Shown: in pieces, positions 54,183 to 63,500 of the stretch
Numbering within the stretch: position 1 is the stretch's first letter
Layout of the letters: each line of letters opens with the position of its first letter
Source: Pirellulaceae bacterium
Lineage (GTDB): Bacteria; Planctomycetota; Planctomycetia; Pirellulales; Pirellulaceae
Assembly (NCBI GenBank): GCA_022448645.1
Contig: JAKVBZ010000010.1
Location: 41,194-105,193 of the forward strand
Length of the DNA stretch: 64,000 nucleotides
Direction: 5' to 3'
The notes under the pieces: model-generated
Database searches by the model: none
Seen by the model: only the letters and a program-made list of their open reading frames with translations
What the model was told of the DNA's origin: nothing
Position numbers and translations under genes: made by a program

Positions 54183-55631
54183 CTACACGGTGTCTGGCAC
54201 AGCAAATGGTGCGCGATAATTCCGCGTTAATAAGGCGTTGGCCTGATCGTCATTAACGAACTGTTCAGACTTTGTATTAAAATCCAAAACACGACCGACG
54301 TGGCAAGCTGCTTGACCAAGGTTGATGTCAATGGCTTTAAGATTGTGTTGCATCATTTCGAACGATTCCACCACTTGAGGATTATTTCCCAGAGCTTCAC
54401 AGTCTTTGTCGAACGTGCTGTTTTCTCCCAAACGGTAGGAGATATTACCCAGGTGACAGAGGGCACTGCTGTAATGCCCGACTTCTGCATCGCAGTTGAT
54501 ATCTTGATTGTTTCGGCTGCGCATGGCGGCGATGAAACTACCGAAAGGACCTCCGGGAGTCACCGAAGCTTCTCCTTCGACCGCTACCGGATCGCCTCCA
54601 TCTTTGGGATAAAATTTCCAGCCTACGATCTTGCCTTCGGTTGTGTAGAATTCATTGGCCACTTTGCGGTCTGGGGCTCCATCTTTGCCTACCAAGCCCC
54701 GCGTTTCGAATACCAGCAGCACATCGCCGTATTCGTACACGGACAACTGCATGTTAGGAGTTTCTCCCTGGTCGGCCAGATCCTTTTCACCGGGAGCATA
54801 CCGCCCACCCACGCTCCAAACTCGATTGGGCAGTGTGCTTCCTCGGATTGCCCACCGAGCAACATCCATTTCATGCACCCCTTGGTTTCCCGTATCTCCG
54901 TTTCCGGTGTCCCAAAACCAGTGCCAGTTGTAGTGCACCAGATTGCGGTGGAACGGTTGGTCCGGAGCGGGGCCTAACCAGAGATTGAAATCGAGTGTGG
55001 CCGGGATTTTTTCTTTCGGCTTAAATCCAATGGACCAGCGAGGTTTACAGCAATAGCCCTTAGAAACCAGAAGCTTACCGTATTTACCAGATTGAATGGC
55101 CGCAATCTGCTGTGCCCGGCCAGGATCGCTTCTTTGTTGAGTCCCATGCTGGACGATTCGTTTGTGATACTTTGCCGCTTCCACAAGTTTACGGCCTTCG
55201 TACACGTTGTGGCTGATCGGCTTTTCGACATAGGCATCTTTGCCCGCCTGGCATGCCCAGATTCCGATTAGCGAATGCCAATGGTTACATGTCGCTACAG
55301 ACACAGCATCTAAGTTGGGATCGTCGAGAGCTTCACGAATGTCCTGAACACATTTCGGAGTGTTACCACCACGTTTTTCGATTTGTTCCGACCGTGGTCC
55401 AAATAAGCTGCTGTCCGGGTCGATCAGGTAGGTCACGTCGACGTTGCTCATGCCTGCATAGGCGTTCATATGCGAAGAGCCACGGCCTTTGATGCCTGCT
55501 ACACCGATACGAATCGTGTCGTTTGCACCAATCACACGCCCGGAAGCTTTGGTCCCGGAGATCGTGAATAGAGAGAAAGTCGTGCTGGCAGCGGCCGATT
55601 TTAACAATGTACGACGTGTGAATTTCGACAT
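54183..55631 (-). CDS. Tat-exported Gfo/Idh/MocA family oxidoreductase
   Basis: The 482-residue protein has a twin-arginine leader MSKFTRRTLLKSAAASTTFS. The Rossmann motif IRIGVAGIKGRGSSHMNAY carries GxxGRG. AVSVATCNHWHSLIGIWACQ and the YVEKPISHNVYEGRKLVEAA block with the catalytic Lys follow, then the His-rich C-terminal block RNLVHYNWHWFWDTGNGDTG and HEMDVARWAI. It ends EQFVNDDQANALLTRNYRAP. Exported Gfo/Idh proteins of this type carry their cofactor through the Tat system. It forms a tandem with the next gene (93-base gap holding a palindromic repeat), and the C-terminal ends of the two are clearly related. Confidence 0.9.
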   Translation of the reverse strand: MSKFTRRTLLKSAAASTTFSLFTISGTKASGRVIGANDTIRIGVAGIKGRGSSHMNAYAGMSNVDVTYLIDPDSSLFGPRSEQIEKRGGNTPKCVQDIREALDDPNLDAVSVATCNHWHSLIGIWACQAGKDAYVEKPISHNVYEGRKLVEAAKYHKRIVQHGTQQRSDPGRAQQIAAIQSGKYGKLLVSKGYCCKPRWSIGFKPKEKIPATLDFNLWLGPAPDQPFHRNLVHYNWHWFWDTGNGDTGNQGVHEMDVARWAIRGSTLPNRVWSVGGRYAPGEKDLADQGETPNMQLSVYEYGDVLLVFETRGLVGKDGAPDRKVANEFYTTEGKIVGWKFYPKDGGDPVAVEGEASVTPGGPFGSFIAAMRSRNNQDINCDAEVGHYSSALCHLGNISYRLGENSTFDKDCEALGNNPQVVESFEMMQHNLKAIDINLGQAACHVGRVLDFNTKSEQFVNDDQANALLTRNYRAPFAVPDTV

Positions 55632-55691
55632 GACGGGTCCTTTCGAGCAACTGTTGTGTGGTGAAACTCTATTTTTTGTAGGCGATTTTTC

Positions 55692-55721
55692 TTCTCATTC
55701 CCACGCTCTTTGTGGGAACGC
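55692..55721. repeat. Palindromic repeat TTCCCACGCTCTTTGTGGGAA type
   Basis: The arms TTCCCAC (55698-55704) and GTGGGAA (55712-55718) are perfect complements, preceded by TTCTCA. A damaged copy is at 21796. It lies between the two exported Gfo/Idh genes and may act as a terminator or be a mobile REP-like repeat. Confidence 0.6.
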
Positions 55722-55723
55722 AC

Positions 55724-57100
55724 TTATACCTGAGGTAGTTCAAACGGTTTACGGTATTCCTTAGTCAGCATGGCATTCGCTTCATCGTCGTTCACAAACT
55801 GTTGGGACTGAGGATCGAATTCCAGGTTTCCTCCAGTGCGATAAGCGATCTCACCCAGATGAACAAGCGCCGCAGACGAATGAGCGATCTCGGCATTGGC
55901 TCTGGTCTTCATCGAGCGAGTACGAACCGCGTTCAAGAAATCATCTTGATGCTCCACATAACCACGCTGGGTTCGTATTGCTTTGTCTTCCGTAGGTCCG
56001 GGTTTCCCTTTACGACCGAGGTAAGTGCGAAATGCTCCTCGACGAGAAAAGACCATATAGCCTTCTGTGCCATAGAACACGTTCCCGTTGTCAAATCCAT
56101 GCAAGCCGTATTCGGTAAAGGGATAGTTCTCGTAAACGAGAACTCTGCCGTCGGGATATTCGTAGACAACATGCATATTGTCTGGATATTCGCTCACGTG
56201 ACCATGCAGCTTCATGCGCCCACCGCGAGCGGTCACTTTGTGGGGCAGGTAGGGGTCACCCAGACCCCACCGCGCCATGTCCAGATCGTGGATTCCGTCA
56301 TCCCCGATTTCTCCGTTTCCATAGTCGCGAAACAATCGCCACAGCACGTGAAACCGTAATGAGTTGAATGGTCTATTGGGCGCAGGTCCGAGCCACCGGT
56401 CGTAGTCGACTCCGGCCGGTGGATCGCTGTCGGGAACCGGACGCCGAACTTCGCGTTGTTCTGCCGTCCACGCACGGGCCACTTTGACTTCTCCGATAAT
56501 CCCGTCTGCCAACAACTTTCCGGCTTGCTCAGTCACTGGGCTGCTTCGCATCTGCGACCCATGCTGGAACACGCGGTGGTATTTCTTTGCCGCCTCGATT
56601 ACCAACGATCCTTCATGGAAGACGTGGGAGATTGGTTTTTCCAAGTAGACATCTTTCCCAGCTGCAAATGCCGCCAGGGCGATGGGCGCATGCCAATGGT
56701 GGGGAGTGGCCACGATCACGGCGTCTACGTTTTTGTCTGCGATCACATCTTCGTGCTTCAAAGTCCGTTTCGGCTTTGAGGATTGGAACTTATCGATGCG
56801 CCCGGAGATGGCGTCCATTTGACGTGGATCAACGTCACACAGGTGTGCAAACACTACACCCGAGTCTCGACTTGTCAAGTTGTTGACGTGACCCCGCATC
56901 ATGCCTCCACAACCAATCAGGCCAATGGCAATCTCCTCCTTGCGTTCAGCTGCTTCGGTATGGACGGCTCCGAGAACGGATACGGCCGAAGCCATCGCTG
57001 CGGTTCCTCCTGACTGTGCCAGGAATCTACGACGGTTTCCAACAGCTGGGGTGGCTGATTCGGTAGGAGAATTTTTATGATCTGAATCGGGCGATGACAT
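55724..57100 (-). CDS. Tat-exported Gfo/Idh/MocA family oxidoreductase (tandem paralogue)
   Basis: The 458-residue protein has a leader with GNRRRFLAQSGGTAAMASAV (RRR near residues 23-25). IAIGLIGCGGMMRGHVNNLT is the dinucleotide-binding motif, then AVIVATPHHWHAPIALAAFA, the YLEKPISHVFHEGSLVIEAA Lys block, FHVLWRLFRDYGNGEIGDDG and HDLDMARWGLG. It ends SQQFVNDDEANAMLTKEYRK, close to the end of its neighbour, which shows that the two arose by duplication. The substrate and reaction are unknown; enzymes of this exported group may act on sugars in the periplasm. Confidence 0.9.
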   Translation of the reverse strand: MSSPDSDHKNSPTESATPAVGNRRRFLAQSGGTAAMASAVSVLGAVHTEAAERKEEIAIGLIGCGGMMRGHVNNLTSRDSGVVFAHLCDVDPRQMDAISGRIDKFQSSKPKRTLKHEDVIADKNVDAVIVATPHHWHAPIALAAFAAGKDVYLEKPISHVFHEGSLVIEAAKKYHRVFQHGSQMRSSPVTEQAGKLLADGIIGEVKVARAWTAEQREVRRPVPDSDPPAGVDYDRWLGPAPNRPFNSLRFHVLWRLFRDYGNGEIGDDGIHDLDMARWGLGDPYLPHKVTARGGRMKLHGHVSEYPDNMHVVYEYPDGRVLVYENYPFTEYGLHGFDNGNVFYGTEGYMVFSRRGAFRTYLGRKGKPGPTEDKAIRTQRGYVEHQDDFLNAVRTRSMKTRANAEIAHSSAALVHLGEIAYRTGGNLEFDPQSQQFVNDDEANAMLTKEYRKPFELPQV

Positions 57101-57538
57101 CGTTGAGGGCCTCGCTGAGTTTCGGCGGGATGGATTGGGACGCGAATCGACTACGTGTGCGGAGGGTAAGTATCAATCGCAACGTATTCGCCTTCTGAAG
57201 GTGTGGGATTTAGGGGAGTTGGTATTCCGCACACAGTATACCACAAGCCGAACCTTGAAGGCATCACAACTTGTAGCGGTGAAAGTTCCCTAAATGTGGT
57301 GTTTTTACGCAGTCGAACTCCCGTAGTTCGCAAAAACGGCGAAAGATGATGAGCTGCAGCCCACGAATCTGACCCGCCATGCTGTTTGTAGTAGGGCGGC
57401 GCAAGCCGCTCCGTAAGGAAAAAAATTCCGTCATCAGGGGGCCACTTGCGCCGCTTCGCTATCTGTCAGGTCGACGTACGTACCAAAACCAGCAGCATCC
57501 GTCGAGCACTCTGTGGCGAGTGGAATTTCCAACCGACA
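57101..57538. other. Intergenic region with a small GNRA-loop hairpin, no gene
   Basis: No frame looks coding. The main feature is the hairpin near 57394-57411. Other sequences are presumed promoter of the Gfo/Idh gene and 3' region of the giant surface protein. Confidence 0.5.
57394..57411. repeat. REP-like hairpin with GCAA tetraloop
   Basis: GCGGC (57396-57400) and GCCGC (57405-57409) flank the GNRA tetraloop GCAA; a G-T wobble and a G-C pair extend the stem to seven pairs. AGGGCGGCGCAAGCCGCTCC is a pattern I associate with scattered repeats; only one copy was noticed here. Confidence 0.4.
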
Positions 57539-60500
57539 CTATAGGAGTGTCTGCTGATCGTCTTTCACGTTGTTGCCAGCTGTCCGCTTGGGCCGGACAG
57601 AAAAAGATCCTCTCCCATCCTCTATCGAAAAGTCGGTTGCACTGGGCACTACTTGCTGCTCGACCGACGATGGCTGCGATTGTAACGGAGTGGTGATCGT
57701 GTTAGAGGAAGCTACCGCAAGCGATGGTTGGTTTCGGCTTGGGTTCTCACCTAAGAGCACGACCGAGCCACCGTCGCCGCTAACCGGCAATGTTAGATTG
57801 CCACTCGCATATCCAGTTGGTGCAAAATTCGTTGCCAGTTGATTAAAGTCATTGATGTCGACATCATTATCGCCATCAAAGTTGCCATCTGCCCAGCCCA
57901 AGAAATGGCTGGTACCCAACGGACTATAATGACGCACCAATCGGGCAAAATCAGCGATGTCCACATCCTGGTCTAGATCGCTGTCACCATAGCGCTTGTC
58001 CATCATGTTTAGTATCAACTCATCAACATCGGTGGCATCCGTATCGCCATCGTGATCTACATCCATGAGCGAGTCAGTTGAACCGAGGGAAGCAAATAGC
58101 AAATCAATGTCTTTATCGTCCAAGGTCCCGTCGTAATTTAGATTGCCGTTGATTGCCGGCGCCAGTTCGATGTCCAGTGACCAATCGACCAGGTTTCCCG
58201 ATTCACCATTTGCCGAATCGTCTGTCACATGTAACTGCCAAATGCCATTCGCAGTTTCCCCTGAAAAAGCGGCCAACAATCCTTCGGGCTGCCAGGTTCC
58301 ACCAGACGGGTCTGCAGCGGAGCTGATCGACTGAGCTGCCTGATCATCCAATGTTGTGGCTAAGAAATGATCACCGTCCGTATCCATATCGGTAAACAGT
58401 TCAACCATGGTGCCAGAAGGTGACTCCAGGAAAACGTCTAGGTCAGAACTGTGACTGTGAAACAGCGCCAACGTAACATTAAGATCGTTGATGGTACCTT
58501 GGCCCGAATGATGGATTTGAAAAGTATGTGCTTGGTCATCGTTGACCAGCGATTGTCTGGCTGTCAGCAGGCCGGCTCCATCCAATGCGAGGTAGGATAC
58601 TTCTTCAGCAGTGTGACCTACCTCGATATCAAGCGTAGTGTCCTCTTCGACTTTAACGTTTACCCCCAGGTTCGTCGTGTTGTCGTAGCGTAACGTGGAA
58701 TTGTCGCCACCATGGAACGATGCCAGGGAGGCAATGAAATGAGGTGCGTTGGTATAGGCTTGTTGAAAGGTAAGGTTGGTGAATTGCTCTGTAAACAAAC
58801 GCGACGTCTTGATGGCTTCGTAGGCAATTCCATTCCAACTGCCTACGTTTGGTTCGATTGCCAAGTAGCCCACGTCCAGCGAGTTCTGTGGCGTTGAGGC
58901 CAGTTCTTCTGGCTGAAGTGCAACCTGAAAACCGGTGGAGGTCGTTGCTTCTTGACGTGTAGACAGGAACGGAGTGCCAGCACCGGACTGCACGTGCGTC
59001 ATGACGATCGGAGCACCGATGAAGGACGCCGTAAAATTCACAGTTTCCCATGTGGGACTGGGGATGGACTGACCGACCGTTGCTCCAGTATTCACGGTTC
59101 CCACTTCCAGCATCGTCCCGTTGTCCAGCACGTGGACGCCAGCTTCTAACACGATGTAACTGATCGTTTCTGCGATGCTGTGCATGCCGTTCAGGTTCGA
59201 AGGTTCTGTGAGGTACAACTCGAATTGATTCGACTGTATGTTGTTCACACGAACGATGGCCACATCCGTACCTTCTGTGGATACAGGGAGGGCGATGACC
59301 ACAGGGTTGGCATACGTGTGGTTTAGGATCACTGTTTGCACCGCGTGGGTCAGATCAGTCACCTGACCGACTTCTCCGATCACAGTTGTGCCTGTCAGCA
59401 GTTCAGCAGTTGTGACGGGTCCGTACCGTCCGGGGCTGGGAAGTCCAGCCGTCCAGGCCGTGGCGTCACCAGCCCACGCATCCGACGCGACTCGGTGAAG
59501 TGACTGGCCCGTTCCATCGGCAGCGACGGGCCACGGCGTTAAATCGTCATAGAGGATTTTGTCTTCGATGACGTATGGTGTGAATCCTGGATTGCTAGTA
59601 GGTGGATCCTCCGCTCGTTGTAGTGACACCAAGTCTGTGCCATTGTTCAAGCCACCCGAAAAGCCTCCTACTACTGACAAGGAAGGTGTCAGCACGTAAT
59701 GTTCCTGAAATGCAGCCAGACGGTTTGCATTCGCCACGTTGTTGGGATCAAAAGGTAGCACCAATAGGAACTGGCCAGGAGCTACTGTGGTGCCGCTAAG
59801 AAAATCAAAAGAGATCCCACCCTCCAGGCGCCAATCGGTCAAGTCGACTGTGTAAGGTAAAGGGTTGTAGAGTTCGACGTATTCCAAGTCGCCTTCTACC
59901 AATTCTGGTTCGATACTCAGCGCAGTCAAAGAGGGAGTGTTTGGATGGTAGTTGACCTCGGAGATCACCACAGGTCCGACACGCGGTGGGCTGTTGCTCG
60001 CTCCCAGCGTGTGTGACTGCATTGGAGTCAGGATACCCGTTCCATTGGGACTGCGACCGAACGTTTCACCTGGGGGCGCAGCCCCGAAGTGGACGTCATC
60101 AACAAAATGAAGGATTCCACCCGCACCATTCGGGTTGACCAGCCAGACGTCATCACCTGCGGAAGCGTTCAGAGCGAAGTCCTTGAGGCTGGGATTGGAT
60201 GGATTTGGATTAAAATCGCTTTCATTAAAAACGATGTATTGCCCCGCCGCCAAGATCGTACCATCAGGGATGGCGAATTTGATTAAATTGTCACCGCTGT
60301 CGCTCAAATACCATCCGCCGATATCGATTGCAGAAGCTGTCGTGTTCAAGAGTTCGATTGAATCATCGGGTGTGGTAGGTCTCTCGGAATGGCTGAGGAC
60401 TTCGTTGACGACAACTCCAATTGGTCCCATACCGGCGGTCCCTGGTGAGCCTCCCCATTCAGTGCTGCCTCGCCAGTGATAATGTTTGTCGAACTCGTCG

Positions 60501-63500
60501 GAGTTCGTATGCACCGGGTCGATTAGCTCCAAACTTGCCCCGATGCCGTCGGCACGCTCCGGCCAAGGTGAGTTATCCATGTAACTGACATCCAGGATAT
60601 CGATGGAATTCACGGCCAGTCGCAAAGTTTCGCCCGAATTACTCAAGCGGCCGCTGGTGAACGCCCCCAAAACGTTTGCGCTGGCACCGTAGCGCAGCTG
60701 AAACGCTGAAATATCTCGGACGATCACTCCATATTCTCCTGGTGCCAACGTTGTGGCAGGAAACGAAAAATCAAGGCCTTCCACAAAGCTGACATTTTGC
60801 AGATTCATCGTTTGTGTGCCCGCGTTGAGCACTTCGACAAACTCGAAATCATCGTTATTCAGGGTCGGGTTGACCAGCAATTCGGCATTTGTCGGATCGG
60901 CTGGGTTGTAATTCAGTTCGGTGATTCGCAGCGAATCAAAAATGGGATCGCCGGTTAAGGTCGTCACCTGGATTGTTTCCGAACCGATCAGGTTGCCTTC
61001 AAAATCGTATGCCTCCAATGTGTAATCATTGGTGCCAGTTTGAAGTGGTAAAGTGACGTCCCACGTCTCCGCATAACTGGCGCCCGCACCAACGCTCCAG
61101 TCGACAATCAGAGGTACGTTGTTTCCGGTCAACCGGATCTCTCTCACATTCACCCAACCCTTGCCTTCAATGGTTGCAGTAGAGCTAGTGCCCACGTCGA
61201 GAGGTCCGAGGGTCGTGACTTCGAAAGGGATTTCCGTGGGTAGCTGAGACGCCACAGAACTAGACCGATTGCCGATGTAATTGGCTGCCGAGCTGAAGCT
61301 GGTTTGTGGAAACATGGAATTGAAATGACTTGCCCAAGTCGACGCGTACGTGCTGTTGTAGGCGGTGTCGATCAGATTGTCGAAATGACCGTACAGCAGA
61401 CGTAGGTTCTCCGGAATTTGGACGATGGACCGGATCACCGGGTGGTCGAAAGTTCCCACCAACGGTGTATTGTTCGAGAAGGCGATATCCAGGTCCCACG
61501 GTAGCATCAACAGCTGTCCCGTGTCGGGACGTGGATAAACGAGGTAATTGTGATTCCAGGGTGACTGGCTGTAGTAATCGACAACGCCTGCCAGTCGAAC
61601 CGCAGCCAGGACGCGCATCCATTGATCGACGTCCATCAGTTCGTTCAACGTTGTATTCCACTGAGTGTCTGAGATCGTGCCGCGCAAACGAAACGCTTCG
61701 TTCAACGCAACAATTTGACTCAGATCGTCGCGTTCCCGGTTGTTTTTGACCCGCCATTGCAAGCGGTAGCCTTCCTTGTCGGTGCCAAAGTGATCTTCTC
61801 CGATATCGGCGTTTCCCTGTGTGGTATGGTGGTAGCCGGGTAATTTGCGGCCCTCTGGCGATCCGTTGTTGGTGCCGTTGGGGCGGTAGATGATTTCTTT
61901 GTCGATCAGCATGCCGTTCGCGCCGTCCTGAAATTGTTCATCCAAATAGACGTCTGAATACCCGGCCAGGCGCAATTGAAAAACACCGTTTTTGGAGCTC
62001 GTGCCCGGATCGATTAAATAAACCGCGTCGTTGTACATGCTGGGCACATCATCCGCCCGATTGTTGAGATGTTTTATCAAAAACTCCGGGACGTTATTGC
62101 GATCTACGGTAATCGTGTTGTGCACGCCTAAGAATCGATTGTCCGTGTGAAAGCGAATGTTGTAACCGTGCGATGAACTGGGCCGGCTAGAAGATGCTCC
62201 CTTCAACCGCACGCCAACATCGTAGAACGCTTCGCTTTCGTTCAACACGACCGTGCCGCCAAAACGGTGGTTGCTCATGCGGTTGATTTGATTGAGTTGA
62301 AAGTTGATTTCGCTTGTTGGCTGGATGATCCGCAGATTTTTCTGAGGCCCACCACCAGCCTGATGGTCTTGCACCTTATACAGGGCACGCGACTCGGTAC
62401 CCGCGCGCGGGAACAACGAGGTAGCACCCAGCCCGTCGATCGCTTCGACATAGAACTGAATGACGGTCGAAGAGTTACGGCCAGGAATGGTACCGGTTAA
62501 TGTTCCGTCACCGGAAACCGTCATAGTGGTCGATTGCCAGGTACCAAAACTGCCGGAAACGGTGCGCCAATGAAGGGTTGCTGAACTGACGCCCTGCGGG
62601 TCCTCTGCGACTGCCGTCACCGTCACCGCTTGTCCTGAATTAGGAACGACCGGTCCATGTTGAAAAGCAGAGAATGTGGGCCCAATGTTAGTTTCTGAGC
62701 GAGAGTTGGCAGCACCGGGTGTGCCACTCAAAGCAGGTACTGGTAGCCGGGTCGTGGCTGGCGCGCTGTTGTAGTACAGTCGAGTGTTAAATTGATTCGA
62801 CCCTCCAAGCCATTTGGCCCGAAACGAAATTTCATATTCCGTGCCGGGGACAATTTGGTAGTAGGTTGCTCCATTTCTAAAGGTGGTCTCTCCATGGTTG
62901 TGCATGTCCTCCGCGTTGCCGGTGGCAGTCAGGTGTAAAACCTGGTTCCCGGCGTCGTCGGGATCTTGGATCACCGTGCCGAAATGGTTTCCGTAGATCC
63001 TCCAAAAATCGGCTTCGGTGCCGAGTGTGTCGGATTCGAAATCGGTGTTCTGGATGAGCGGACGGGCAATGCCATTGGGATCTTGGATCACCGTAATGTC
63101 GTCGACCAGAATCTGGCCCGCGTCGAGTAGTCCGATGACCAACTCGTGATATTGGGGTCCGTCGCTTTCGAACGGCAATGCCGTTCCACGGTAGGTGTAG
63201 GAAGACCAATCCGTTTTGTCGTCTTCTTTACTGGCTGCCCATGCACCGGGCTTCGAGTTGTCGGCATGCGGGTCGCGTAGCTCTAAGCTCGATCCACCGC
63301 CATCGGCCAACTCAGGCCAGTATCCATCTTGATAGTAATGCACCTCGTCGGCAGGATTGCCGTTGTGGTCCGTTAGCTGAATGGAATCCTCTCGATTTCC
63401 CAGTTCCCCCGAGAAATCTCCCGCGATGTCAACTCCCGGATAGGATGTTGCCAACTGGGCTGCGTTTGCCGCCACAACCAGGTATGCACCTGGTGCAATG

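Noticed and set aside
54152..54205. Longer start for the AsmA-like gene
   Set aside because: It would overlap the adjacent oxidoreductase, and the membrane segment is normally placed from the Met at 54151.
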